Positions 45,947 to 57,163 of a stretch of 64,000 nucleotides of DNA are shown piece after piece. Location of the stretch: contig NC_081405.1 of the NCBI RefSeq assembly GCF_030272615.1, positions 154,365,613 through 154,429,612 on the forward strand. The letters are read 5' to 3'. The notes under the pieces were generated by a model. It ran no database searches. It had not been told where the DNA came from and was given only the letters and a program-made list of their open reading frames with translations. The stretch comes from Cryptomeria japonica. Lineage: Eukaryota > Streptophyta > Pinopsida > Cupressales > Cupressaceae. The position numbers and the translations under genes are program-made. The first letter of the stretch is position 1. Each line of letters opens with the position of its first letter.

Positions 45947-47522
45947 AATTATTTGCTGAACTTGTGAAAATCAGGAATACTGGTAGAGCTAGAAATTACA
46001 TAATTGCATAAATTGGAAAGAAGTAAAAATTGTGAATAAACTGCTTGATTGATTTAGGAATGTGTACAAGATATAAAGCACAAGAAGAGCCATCTAGAAT
46101 AGCAACAACCAACTAGAAAATAGGCTTTTAGCGTTATGCAAGATTGGAAAAATCCATGCAAGATTGCACAACTAAGAAATCATAATCCTATCTTTTAACA
46201 ACTAGCAAACTTATCTAAAGAAATATTCTATGCAGAATATTCTACACTAACACCCCCCGTTAAGTGTAGCTAGATGAATAAAAATATATGGGTCTTGGCA
46301 AACAAGCCATGATCAAGAACCCAATTATAGAGGAATGGAGAATACCCAATTGAGAAATACTCCTAATGATTTATTCAAACTAAGAAAAAGCAACTGCAAA
46401 TGAATCTACATTGCAACAGGATTACATTAGAATCATAGAAATTACTGCACGAGATGCAGTTGTACATATTCTCGACTGCTGAAATGGATGAACATACAGG
46501 TACACGGTCTTTAAATACAGAAATTGATCATATGAAGACAGGAAGATATGATTTTGTACAAATGTTCTCGAAACTGAAAAACTCCATCAATTTCCTCTGG
46601 TTGGAATGAAGCCATTGTTAATACAATGCTCAATATTGTCCCACTAGAAAGAAACTCTGGAAGCACTCGAGGATGCGACTCTGGAATCTCATGTAGTCAG
46701 GAACCCTGCTAGAAAGAATATCTGGGAGCAAACAAAGTTGCAACACTGGAATCTCTTGTAGACAGGAATTTAGAACAAAAGAATACATTTGGCTGCCAAT
46801 TGGAAGAAGAGAGTAGAGTTCGGTGGTTAATTAGCAACTTTCAATATCCTAAGCTTGATTATTAAGAAAGCTTAATAAAAGAAACCTACACTAGATGCTT
46901 TATGCAGAAACCCCCATATTCAATTTTACAAAGTTTCGAATTTTCCCAGATATTTATCATGCAGTGCTCATAAAGCACGTACAATTTTTAAAGAATCAAC
47001 ATATGGAAAAAAAACAAGAAGCATGCAAAAATTAGGGGAGAAACATGCATGTATCTAGAAACAAAGGTTTACATCTGCCTCCATGGTGGTGATAATCTTC
47101 ACAAAAAATTGCCTGCAAATATAGACTCATTTGCAAAAGATAAAGTGAAATAAAAGGCAGATCACATCTTCACACAATATACAAACAAATTTGCACTCAT
47201 ACTAGACTGAGCTCTGATACCATGTAAAATTATTTGCTAAACTTGTGAAAATCAGGAATACTGGTAGAGCTGCAAATTACATAATTGAATAAATTGGAAA
47301 GAAGTAAAAATTGTAAATAAACTGCTTGATTGATTTAGGAATGTGTACAATATATAAAGCACAAGAAGAGCCATCTAGAATAGCAACAACCAACTAGAAA
47401 ATAGGCTTTTAGCTTTATGCAGGATTGGCAAGATTGCACAACTAAGAAATCATAATCCTATCTTTTAACAACTAGCAAACTTATTTAAAGAAATACTCTA
47501 TGCAGAATATTCTACACTAACA
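45942..47522 (-). mobile_element. Short LTR element K (LTR-short internal-LTR), minus strand
   Basis: LTRs at 45942-46252 and 47223-47522 are about 95 percent alike by eye. On the minus strand, TGGTATCAGAGCTC (complement 47209-47222) follows the first LTR and a purine tract (complement ccccccgtt, 46253-46261) precedes the second. The 950-bp interior has no gag or pol, so it is non-autonomous or a deletion product. The second LTR is fused directly to the integrase fragment at a shared TGGTAT. No TSD flanks K alone. Confidence 0.78.
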
Positions 47523-47527
47523 ATTGA

Positions 47528-48164
47528 GAATAAAGAAAAGATGAAATAGCTAGATCACACTTCACTACTATCTTTATTTTTACTATAGAAAATTGGCTTC
47601 TTGTTAGTCTATTGGCATGGAATATTGTGATTTTTTATAACTTAAGTTATTGGTTCTAATATTGGTTTGAGTTCAGGTTTGAGGGTTCAGTTCATGTGTC
47701 TGGTCAAAAATAATTTTGGAGTTGTGTTTGTCCATACAAAAACATATAAAAATTATGTCTTTTCTTTAATAAATTATATTAAATAAATAAATATAGTAAA
47801 ATAAAAATTATATGTAATATCCATATGCATAAATTAAAAAATAAAAGAAAAATTACTTAGGCTCCAAGATATGGCACTTTGCTCCATTTCACATTCTTTT
47901 GCTCGCTCCTCTTTTGCCAAACATGCCCCTTCCTACGTAGGTGCACAAGCTTCACTGCACAAGGATGCTGCATTTGGTTTGGATCTTGCCATGGGTTGAC
48001 TAGAGGTTTCTGTGCTTGGCTTTGTTGTGGCTGTGGTTAACCCTAAATTGCAAAGGCCTCAAATTTGTTCTCAACATCATTTGCCACTCGGCCTTCGTAT
48101 CAAAAATTAGTTTGGATAATATTGCAAGAGACAAAGAGGAATGTTTGTAGAATCATGCTCTGAT
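47528..48164. other. No recognisable feature
   Basis: A/T-rich host sequence between composite J/K and the DUF4283 relic. Confidence 0.4.
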
Positions 48165-48311
48165 TTGCAGTTTTATGAAGCTTTGGTCAAAGTTATGTGA
48201 CATGCACTTGTGGAAATGTGAAAGTTGGAAGGAATATATGGAGGAAGAAATCAGTATATATCCCTGCGCCAAAGGTTTCTTTAGTTGGGAATTTGAGTCA
48301 CAGGCTAACAA
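48165..48311 (+). pseudogene. DUF4283-type (LINE ORF1-like) relic, part 1
   Basis: The frame reads WKEYMEEEISIYPCAKGFFS and WEFESQANKEL. This has the look of the DUF4283 core (basic/aromatic strand, then PCARGFF-like turn and FEFE strand) found in plant LINE ORF1 and related zinc-knuckle proteins. It is cut at the TSD of solo LTR D and continues at 58677. Confidence 0.5.
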
Positions 48312-49148
48312 GGAACTGTTGACGTGTCTGAAGTCGCATTGCTGCAAACTCCATACGGCCAACGCAGAATAGAATAGCCAACTGATTATCCTATCCTCTC
48401 TTGAGATAAGGAAGTCTCTAATGCTGTTTTCTAAGTTTGATCAAAGGAGACAACCTCAAGGTTTCTTTCGTTAGGTCTTGACTGCGGGATCTCTCAGTGG
48501 CTTGATGTGTTTTTGCTGGAAACACAAGGGGACTTACGATTTGCAACAAGCTAGTCTGCTGTGATTCTCGAATTACGCAATAAAGAGCAAAAGGAAAGGT
48601 TTAGGAGATCTAAAACTAACAACACGGGTATGTGGGTAGACGGATTCAACATAACCAATTCCTGCTTGGCCAGAATAGCTCACAACCTTGCAGGAACGGT
48701 GCAATCTTCAAAGGGACTTTGAAGATTTTCAGACTGGAGACGCACGGCTAAGCACCCAATTCTAGCGCAGCTTAGACAGACATTTGCAATTGAACTAAGC
48801 ACAATTAAAGGCTCAGGTTAACCACACAAAAGGATACACAATCAGTATATCCTCAGTGGTATGAGCTTGAATCTATCAAATACTTGCACACCCAAAATAG
48901 AAAGATCTATCTGAAATGTTGAAAGAAACCATGCAAACAGAATGAAAACAAGACAATAAACACCAAATCAATGTTTATATATTGATTTCAACTGCCTATT
49001 ACAACAATTTCTGCAGTATCTCTATGCTACTGCCTAAAATCTAACCTATTCTAACCTCTAAGATCTAACTACAAAATTCTAACCAATTGTCTGACAAAAG
49101 TCTTGAACTATCTAACAATCTAACCCTTTACAAAAGAAAGGCCTCTGC

Positions 49149-49156
49149 CTTTTATA
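49149..49156 (-). promoter_or_regulatory. TATA box of LTR D
   Basis: TATAAAAG on the minus strand, followed by GCAGAGGCC. Same context as in LTR C. Confidence 0.55.
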
Positions 49157-49899
49157 GATATTACAATTTTGAATCGAAGGCTAGGATGGACTACATCCAA
49201 GGGTCCTGATCTGTCTTCCAGAAGCTGGCAGCTTTAACCCATGCTGAATTAATTCTCAGTTATCCAACCAACAACTATCTCAACTACCTGCCACTATTTG
49301 GCTTTAATTCAGGTCTATCCAATCTTCTTGGTGGTTGGGAATAGTTATCCACAAAAATATCTTGCACGGGACCCATAGGCAGTTTACAATAAAGCTGTTT
49401 CAGTTTTAAAACTGAATTTCTGGACTTAAATCTAGCTGTGTGCTTTTTCTCGAGAAGGCATAAACTTTGCAGCATTGAGAGTGTTCTTTGGTCTTTGGTC
49501 CCGGTGGTGGACTTCATCTTTGTTCAGCGGCATGGTTCCCAATGCTCGGTTGTTCTCGCGCTCCTGCATCTTTTCTTTTCCAATCTTCAGTGCTTGGCTT
49601 TGAATTGCGATCCTTCCTTGATTTGTGTTTGAGGTTTTTCTCCTGGTTCTTTAATGACGTCCTGCGATCAATCAACCAATTTTATTTCATTAAATCAATT
49701 TGAAAAATTAATTAATTAATTTAACAAATATTAAATCTAATTACGACGTCTGGCTTGAGAAGCTCTTTGTGAGATGTATCTTGAAAATGCTTCTCATTTC
49801 TCTTCGAACGTGAAATCTGATCCTTGGTCTTGATAGTGTTTGGACGATTTACTTCTGCGTGATTTTACCTTCTGGAGTCTTGGACGTTTTAAATGGGTT

Positions 49900-50651
49900 T
49901 ATGGCGCAATTCTGGAGGTTTGGAGAACTTCTGCAAATTTTAAAACTCTAACTCTCATGCTTTTTCTAGTAAATTTCGGAGAACTTAGACGCTATTCTGC
50001 AATTTTCAAACTGCATTTTCAATCCTAAGGGCGAACTTCGTATGCCTTGGCATATTTTGTGATTTTGAAAGAACTTCGGAGCATTCACGCCCTTTTGCAA
50101 ATTTGGAAGTGTTTCAGACGTTTTGCTTGTTTGGAATTTTGCGTTTTTAGGCCAAATTCAGAGCGCTTGGGGTTTTTGTTCCAGCTGAAGGGTAATTTTC
50201 GGACCTTGAACACTTCTGCAAATTAAAGAAAACTTCGGACCCTTTGAAGCGTTTTTGGCAAACTGGGAGTTTCGGAGCTAAATGCGTTTTCTGCAAGTTG
50301 GATTATTTTCGGACCCTAAGCTCATTGTGTAAACTTTTGAAGACTTCGGACCCTTAGGCGCTTTCTACAACCTGTGCAAATTTCGGACCATCAACATGCT
50401 TTGCAAATTCCTTTAAAAAACTCCGGATCTGTAAACGTGTTTTTTAAACATTGACGCACTTTCCATTTACCTCCCAGGGCCCGAAAATGAGGACGGTTAA
50501 GTGGTTTTGGGACCTTGTAACATATTTTGCAAAATCGCGTTTTTAAACATTTCACCCCAGGGTTCGAAAATGGACGTTTAAAGTGTTTTTCGGACCTTGA
50601 GGGTCTTTTGGCAACTTTATAACAAACTTTTAAATTTCGGAGCTAGGGTCC
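49900..50651 (-). repeat. Degenerate short-period array in U3 of LTR D (continues 58025-58310)
   Basis: Repeated theme on the plus strand: TTTCGGACC, then 15-25 bp, then TTTTGCAA. There are about fifteen imperfect copies on the left of LTR B and four or five on the right, so B inserted inside the array. Confidence 0.6.
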
Positions 50652-50694
50652 TGTTGTGACCATTTCACACATCGCCCCATTGCAAATGGGGACC
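50652..50694 (+). repeat. LTR B terminal double stem-loop
   Basis: TTGTGA/TCACA, then CCCCATT-gca-AATGGGG. The counterpart in LTR E has CCCCATC-gca-GATGGGG, a paired change. Confidence 0.7.
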
Positions 50695-51084
50695 CCCTTT
50701 TTTTCGCTCGCTTTTCGCTTCGCTTTTAGGATTTTGTTAGTCAGTCAGTTGTCTGGATTTAGGGTTAAGCCTTAGGGTTTTAGTTAACGTCTTTTCAAGC
50801 CAGAGTCCAGTCAGTTTTGAGAGTTTTTGAGCTTCTTTCGTAGGATGCAAACTTTGAATGCAATGATTTCGCCAAATTGGTCTATTTTCAATTGGAATTT
50901 TGAGTGCATAGCTTAAATTTGTCTGAGTGTTGATGATGAAATGTGAATTTTTGTCCAATCGACTAATTTTGACCAAATTTTGACTTTTTTGATTTTTGAT
51001 CCCGGGCATTGAGAATGGTTTGTTTTTGCCTCGTGAATTGATTAAACTTGTAAAATCATGTTATTTTAGCCTGTAGGAGCAAAA

Positions 51085-52861
51085 TCGCTCCTGTCCCTCA
51101 GTGAAGGACGGGAGCTCGTTTTCAAATATCTTACTATTCCTGCAGAGTCAAGATGAATTTCGAATTGTAAGTGATGGCGAAAGGCGAGATCTTTCCATTG
51201 AATATAAATTGAAGATTTTCATGAACACAGAAATGCCTCCAAGAGCAAAATCGCTCCTATCCCTCAGTGAAGGACCGGAGCTACAAATCAAATTTTGCCT
51301 TGTCCTTGCAAGATTTTGACGACTTGACAATTCGAAGAGGTCCAAGGGAAGATGTTTTATCAGATGAATATAATTTGAAGTGCAAATATGAAGGAAAATG
51401 ACCCAGAATGCTAAAATCGCTCCTGTCCCTCAGGAAGGGACCAGGGCGAAGTACATTATAGCTCCTGTCCCTCTCCAAGGGACCAGAGCGATATTCTTCA
51501 TAGGACAAAATTCAGGCAAAGATCAAGACAAGTTTGTGTTTGATGGCAAGGAAGACGATGAAATGAACTCATTGAAGATAAATTGAAGATTTTGAAACGT
51601 CAGCAAGGACCCAAAATACCTAGTTCGCTCCTGTCCCTCAGGAAGGGACCAGAGCGATTTTTGTTATGCATGATTTTCTTGTCCAGTTTCAATCGATCCC
51701 AAGGCATGGATGAATGGAAGGGCGCATTACGAACCCGTTGAATATAACTTTGAAGGTGATAAAGTGAAATGAAGACCACAAGAGCTAGAATCGCTCCTGT
51801 CCCTCTCCAAAGGACCAGGGCGATATGATGGTAATATTGCTTCTTATTCAAGTTTAAAACCGTTCCTCCAAGATCAAGACCTTCCAAGATGAGGAACAAG
51901 GGGGCAAGGACGTTTCAAGGCATTTTCAATCAAGCACAAGTTACCAAGGTCATCACATTGAAGGAATTTGCACTCTAAGACCCAGTTCGCTCCTGTCCCT
52001 CAGGAAGGGACCAGAGCGATATTTCCATAAAGGCATGAATTTCAAAAAACAAGCAAGTGTCAAGCTACCAAGAGAATCGAAGGGACGTCATTTCACGCAT
52101 TGAAGATAATTGCAAGTTGAAGAAAACAAGAACAAGCTCACAATGTTGAACTTCGCTCCTGTCCCTCAGGAAGGGACCAGAGCGATATTGGGTATATTGA
52201 TCAATTTATGCAAAAATGACGTTAAGACAAGGCTTCACAAGGTCATACAAGGTTCAAGGCGTCTTTTGAAGGTGATATATTAAAGTTTGGAACGTCCAAA
52301 TGTTGTCAAACAAGCTAAAAAGCTCATATCGCTCCTGTCCTTTGGACAGGGACCAAAGCGATTTCATCAAAAACACTCATACTCCTTCAAAGTCAAGGCA
52401 AGGCGAGAATGGACAAGGTAAAAGACGCTATTTGGAAGGCAATGAACGAAGAACGAAGGTTAGATGTTTACGAATTTAAGCCAGGACATGGAGATCGCTC
52501 CTGTCCCTTTCCAAGGGACTAGGGCGATGTTAGCCAAAACACATGATATCCTTTGAAAATCACGTTAAGATAAAGACGCACAAGGTTTTAAATTGCATTT
52601 GGAAGATGATACAAGGAAAAGTTCATATCAAGATGGAGAATTTCAAGCAAAAACCTTAGGATCGCTCCTGTCCCTCTCCAAGGGACAAGGGCGATGATAC
52701 ATCCAAAGCCACTTATGCGCACGTGCAAGGCGATCTAACTTGAAGGACCCGACAAAATGGGTGATTTGAACGTGGAAATGAAGAAGTTGAACGTGGAAGT
52801 TACAAGAAATCATAACAAAAATGGTGAATCGCTCCTGTCCCTCTCCAAGGGACCAGGGCGA
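51085..52861 (+). repeat. 33-bp stem-loop array in LTR B (13 copies, ~166-bp period)
   Basis: Copies start at 51085, 51251, 51417, 51460, 51625, 51791, 51987, 52153, 52329, 52495, 52662 and 52829, with one more degenerate arm pair at the 51417/51460 doublet. Seven of the steps are 166-167 bp. The core is TCGCTCCTGTCCCT, a loop of 4-5 bases (CTCCA or CAGGA types), AGGGACCAGAGCGA. The spacers share only weak themes such as TTGAAGATAAATTGAAG. One copy (52329) has a rebuilt inner stem (GTCCTTTGGACAGGGAC). Confidence 0.85.
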
Positions 52862-53191
52862 TGAGGTACGTCTACTCCATTTTCAAAATTTGGCGCTCAA
52901 ATGAACATTTTAAATTTACCTTAAATGCTAAGATCGATGAGTTTTGAAAATCCTATTAAATTAGCATTTAAAAAATTGCGTTTGGCATTTATTAATTATT
53001 TTGCCTTGTTTAAAAATCGAAATTTATTAATTAAAAATCAAAGGCATTTAATAATTAATTAATTAAAAAAAAAAAAAAAAAATCGAATGGAGCACTTTGA
53101 CATGGAGGTCGACCTTTATCATCTAATTAAAATCGTTTAAAAATTGATTTATATCACCAAGTCGGCCTTAATGAATGGAAGAGGTGAGCGC

Positions 53192-53199
53192 TATAAAAG
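53192..53199 (+). promoter_or_regulatory. TATA box P1 of LTR B
   Basis: TATAAAAG in GTGAGCGC-TATAAAAG-GAGAGTG, conserved with LTR A, 540 bp upstream of the ORF start. The likely promoter for an ORF mRNA. Confidence 0.55.
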
Positions 53200-53534
53200 G
53201 AGAGTGAAAACTATCATTTTTACATCATTATTTTATCATTCAAGTGCGAGCCTTCATCCCAATCAAAGGTGGTGCGAAATTGTGTTTGAAGAAGTGTGAA
53301 TATCATCCAAAGGTGGCGCTAATACTCCCAAGGTGGTGCGATATTTGAAGATCTATATTGAGCGAATTTGCCAAGATTTGAAGGTCACGTTAAAGGCGAT
53401 ATTTGAAGATCACGTCAAGGACAAAGGTGGCGAAATTGATTTCTTGAGGAGATCACGTTGAAGATCATCTACACCTCAATTTTGTCTAGGCGAATTTTGT
53501 TCTTTTTGCATTCTAGAGTTAGCTCTCTATTGAG

Positions 53535-53737
53535 GTATGGCGATTTGATTTTATTGTTTTATTTATTCATCGTCATATTTTAAATTTTGAGTTATTTTGA
53601 ATTTTGAATTCCTAGCTCAATCGTTTTATTTTAGGAAATGATAACTCAAAGACTTATCATGAAGTTTCCTAAAATTTATGCTCTAATCTTTGTTTTTTAT
53701 TGCAAAATCTAGCTTCTCATTATGAAATGTTGTGTAG
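53535..53737 (+). other. Candidate 5'-UTR intron before the LTR B ORF
   Basis: Donor TTGAG|GTATGG and acceptor TTGTGTAG, with a T-rich tract between. Removal would place the ORF start ATG (53740) two bases after the junction. AGGTATGGCGA occurs at both donor and acceptor, so a deletion or replication slip at this repeat is an alternative reading. Confidence 0.4.
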
Positions 53738-53739
53738 GT

Positions 53740-56700
53740 ATGGCGACCCCGAAGGCGGGAGCATCCACCAGTCGCTCAGCTCTCATGAAAGAAGATCAGA
53801 AGACCGAAGAAGTGGAGACCAAGATCGTGTCGAAGTGGAACAACATTGGAGATACCAACTTGGGGAACTTCAGCACGAAGAAGTTTCGAGAGGTCCCTTA
53901 CATTGGCAAGCCATCACCTGTCGCCCGGAGAATAATCGAGAGTGGTATCATTAAGGCGGCCGGTTTTCCTCCAGCTGTTCAGTGCCACGAGTTGATGATC
54001 GAGTGTGCTCGTCACTATGATCCACAGTCCAGGACGATCGTGTCCAAAGAGGGAAACACTTTGGCGTACCTTTCAGAGGAAGCTATAAGTGAAGCTTTCC
54101 ATCTTCCAGAACACAGGGATATGATATACAAGAGCATAGAAGGAGCCCGATCAATGTACGAAGATGATCCAGATGCTTGTCTAAGCATTATCAATAAGAA
54201 CTGGCTACTCAAAAGCCGTCCCCGTCTGAGCAAGGTCCCGAACACACCGCATAGGATTGATTTCCAGGAGGAGTTCAGAGATTTAATTACCATGCTCAAC
54301 CGAGTTACAGGAGCCCCTCATGCCTTCTATTTTGAGAAGTGGATGTTTTACTTCATCCAGGTGATTGTTCAAGGGAAAGGTACGATACATTGGGCTAGGA
54401 TGATTAGCCATTGCTTGGACGTACAGTTGAGGAGACTCAAGGCTACTAAGTCCTTCCACATGAGTTCATATGTCATCTATGCCTTGATCAGGAGTGTTGA
54501 ATATGCAGGACTACCTCACAGAGGAGTGATTGGAAGAGGACCCGGCGAGGTCAGAGCTTGTGATTCCTATGCCTACTTGCATCATCCGCCAGGGAGCAAC
54601 TATAAGTTGGTTAATGATACTTTCACGATGAACATCACAAGGACGTTGCAATGTGGAATTCACAACAGGTTATCTCAAGATGCCCAGGAATTCATAAAGA
54701 GGTACGGTGCTTGGTTCATTCAGTTTCCCAAGTTCACTTATATTAGAGTGCATGGATGTCCTTTACCTCCATACATGTTGCCGAGATATCCGTCAGACAG
54801 AATTGTGTTACTTGAAGTAACAAGACAGTTGGCAGCATATGTGAAGGCATTCAGACACAGACATCAGAATGGAGTTCCAGTACCTATCATTTTGGGTAAT
54901 TCAGTTGAGGTATGTCCTAATGCTTTAGCTATGGATGACGCAGAGAAGGAGTTAGCCTTGTATTCTTTTTCATCTTTTGCTTTGAGAGAAAGCTTTGATC
55001 CACATAGACATTTAGAGGAGACAGTCGGCAGGAAGTTTAGACATGAGTATCAGGTTGAAGATTTTATGATGAATCTCTTAGATGATCTTGAAGTGAAACG
55101 AAAAATGCATTCTAGATTGCCTTTGGATTTCATCAGGAAATGCAGGATATACAGAGTGGCCGACCAAGCTCAGGACAGTGGCAGACATATCCAGTCTTCC
55201 TATGATCGAGAAAGCAAAACAATGAGGTTAGATTGGAATGAGCCCGAGGTCGTGGATTTAGATACTTTGATGGCACCAGTCTTGTCTTGTACTCGCAGAT
55301 GGGTTGACATTCAACATCAGAAGTTGAGAGAACATGGCATAACCATGACTTTCACTTTGGAAGAGAAACCTGCCGAAGGTGGAGCTAGTGTGAGTGAAGG
55401 CAATCCTAATCCTAGCAATTCAGGTGAAGGTAACCTTCGATGTGCTAGTGAGGGCAATCTCCATTCAAGAGGTTCGAAGAGGAAAGAGAGACCTGGAAAG
55501 AGAGAGTCTTCCAAGAAGAAACAAGAGGCTAACAGAGATCGATCATCCGGTACTTCTTCTAGACCTGAGAAGAGAACAATTCAAGTTGAAGAATCCATGG
55601 AGTCGATGGTACAGAACGATAGGCAGGAGGAAGGACAGGCACAGCATGGTTCACCAGATGGATCTCTCCAAGACTATGAGTTAGATGAAGACAAAGAAGA
55701 CAATGAAATAACATCTCCTCCCAGACAAGAAGAAATAGTGCATAAAGAGATTCAAGTTCAAGAAACCAGATCGATTATCCCAGATTGGTTGAAGGAAAGA
55801 TTAACCAAGGTGATCGTAGTAGAGGACGAGGACAATGCGATTGATTTAGAGAGCCTTGTTGGACGCTCACATGAAGTAACAGAAAAGAAGAAGGCTACCA
55901 AGATGTCCAAGATGATTCGAGATGAGACTGGATCCAGAAAACTGCAGATAGCTACACCGGCAGCAGACAAATATGAAGGTGAGATCCAAGCAGAGGAATA
56001 TGATATACAGACTTTTGAGTTAGGACCATCCACAGCAGAGCAGACTTTAGATGATGCTACCGACTCATTTGAGGCATTGAAAGACAAGCTTAGAGAAGAA
56101 ATGGAGAAGAATAGAAAGCTTGAGAGAGAGGTCGGTGCATGGAGGACATATTTCAGTCACATCAATGAACCTTTGGGACGTCAGGATCCAGTTAGATCAC
56201 CAGTGCAAGCATTGCCGCTTCAATCAATCAATGAAGCAGAAAGATTCAGGAACATGGTCCAACGTACAAGTAATTGGATGGATAGATCTCATACAGTGGC
56301 TGTAGAGTTTGTAACAAGGATGATGAAGATTATTCATCAAGCTATCCAGGTTCTTGAGATGATCCACAATTTGATGATAACAGTAGCTGCATTCGCCCAT
56401 ACCAAGGACGTTATCATTCCCGTCTTGAAAGTTATTAGACACACATCAAGGAAGATTTTAGCGCAGGAGAAGATCTTGGATGGAGAACCTCACAGTTTGT
56501 TTCATTGGTCAACCTTACTCCATATGAAGAATGTTTTCTTCGAAGACATCAGTACTAGATGTGGTCAAGTTGAGGAGGTGATCAATCCGATCCAGGACAG
56601 AGTATTTGAGGTACTTCGTACCATTCTTGACAGAAGGATCGAGGTCGAGACAGATGTGGATATGCAGGAACTAGAGGATAGAATCAAGGTCATCTTTTGC

Positions 56701-56970
56701 AAAGACGCAAATGTTACAGATGAGCAGTATGATCAGATGTTTGCCACGATGCTCCTGATTGAAAGGACGAAGGAACTTGAACCTTCATGGGACGCAGCTC
56801 TTCTAGATGCATTCGATCAGGTCATCCACTTAGAAGAGAGTGTGAAGAATCTTCCCGAGATTCCAATTGCAGAAATCGAAGGAATCGTATCAAGATTCAT
56901 TGCATATGCTAAGAAAGAGAATTGGAAAGGGAATAAGATTCTAGATGAAAGGTTGTTACAGATGACATGA
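53740..56970 (+). CDS. LTR-encoded 1076-aa accessory protein, function unknown
   Basis: An uninterrupted ORF inside a solo LTR. I prefer the ATG at 53740 (MATPKAG) because the candidate splice acceptor ends at 53737; an in-frame ATG at 53722 would add six residues. Residues 30-365 form a compact region (SKWNNIGDTNLGNF, AAGFPPAVQCHELMIECARH, FYFEKWMFYF, SFHMSSYVIYALIRS, NITRTLQCGIHNRLS). A second part, 415-525, has FRHEYQVEDFM and RWVDIQHQKLREHG. Residues 545-670 are low complexity, with a strongly basic stretch (about 577-594, RGSKRKERPGKRESSKKK) that looks like a nuclear localisation signal, then acidic. Residues 770-800 look coiled-coil, and 830-1060 are helix-rich. No signal peptide, membrane segment, zinc finger or polymerase/integrase motif was seen. 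A colinear decayed homologue lies in the LTR of gypsy element E. The fold may be related to plant transposon-associated ORFs, but this is only a guess. Confidence 0.85.
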   Translation: MATPKAGASTSRSALMKEDQKTEEVETKIVSKWNNIGDTNLGNFSTKKFREVPYIGKPSPVARRIIESGIIKAAGFPPAVQCHELMIECARHYDPQSRTIVSKEGNTLAYLSEEAISEAFHLPEHRDMIYKSIEGARSMYEDDPDACLSIINKNWLLKSRPRLSKVPNTPHRIDFQEEFRDLITMLNRVTGAPHAFYFEKWMFYFIQVIVQGKGTIHWARMISHCLDVQLRRLKATKSFHMSSYVIYALIRSVEYAGLPHRGVIGRGPGEVRACDSYAYLHHPPGSNYKLVNDTFTMNITRTLQCGIHNRLSQDAQEFIKRYGAWFIQFPKFTYIRVHGCPLPPYMLPRYPSDRIVLLEVTRQLAAYVKAFRHRHQNGVPVPIILGNSVEVCPNALAMDDAEKELALYSFSSFALRESFDPHRHLEETVGRKFRHEYQVEDFMMNLLDDLEVKRKMHSRLPLDFIRKCRIYRVADQAQDSGRHIQSSYDRESKTMRLDWNEPEVVDLDTLMAPVLSCTRRWVDIQHQKLREHGITMTFTLEEKPAEGGASVSEGNPNPSNSGEGNLRCASEGNLHSRGSKRKERPGKRESSKKKQEANRDRSSGTSSRPEKRTIQVEESMESMVQNDRQEEGQAQHGSPDGSLQDYELDEDKEDNEITSPPRQEEIVHKEIQVQETRSIIPDWLKERLTKVIVVEDEDNAIDLESLVGRSHEVTEKKKATKMSKMIRDETGSRKLQIATPAADKYEGEIQAEEYDIQTFELGPSTAEQTLDDATDSFEALKDKLREEMEKNRKLEREVGAWRTYFSHINEPLGRQDPVRSPVQALPLQSINEAERFRNMVQRTSNWMDRSHTVAVEFVTRMMKIIHQAIQVLEMIHNLMITVAAFAHTKDVIIPVLKVIRHTSRKILAQEKILDGEPHSLFHWSTLLHMKNVFFEDISTRCGQVEEVINPIQDRVFEVLRTILDRRIEVETDVDMQELEDRIKVIFCKDANVTDEQYDQMFATMLLIERTKELEPSWDAALLDAFDQVIHLEESVKNLPEIPIAEIEGIVSRFIAYAKKENWKGNKILDERLLQMT

Positions 56971-57073
56971 CATCTTATTTCTCATTGGTTTATGTCTCCT
57001 AGGTTTTTGTGCCAAAATTTAATATTTGGCTATGCATTTAATATTGTTCAGTAAAAAGGAGGCCATTTGTAAC

Positions 57074-57163
57074 AAACCCTAATTAGAGTTTAGGTGTCAT
57101 GATCTTGTCCGTTGATCTACTTTCAATCTGGACCTTTCATTGTAACTGGGGATGCTATTTATA
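57074..57163 (+). promoter_or_regulatory. Telo-box palindrome and TATA box P2 of LTR B
   Basis: AAACCCTAATTAGAGTTTA (one mismatch in the palindrome) at 57074-57092, then CTATTTATAC at 57155-57164. Both lie downstream of the ORF and in the same order as in A and E. Probable start region of the genomic RNA. Confidence 0.5.

Larger units (their letters stand above)
44061..47522. mobile_element. Head-to-head composite of two copia-type elements (J and K)
   Basis: The left end is the 5' LTR of J on the plus strand (44061-44271, TGTTAGAG...). The right end is the outer LTR of K, which reads TGTTAGTG on the minus strand (47522 inward). The whole block is flanked by attga on both sides (44056-44060, 47523-47527). 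J and K have different LTRs. Either the 5-bp match is chance or the block entered as one chimera. Confidence 0.5.

Noticed and set aside
51085-52861. CRISPR-like look of regularly spaced 33-bp repeats
   Set aside because: The spacers are about 133 bp and are themselves diverged repeats. The array lies inside a eukaryotic LTR with TSDs, and no cas genes are present.
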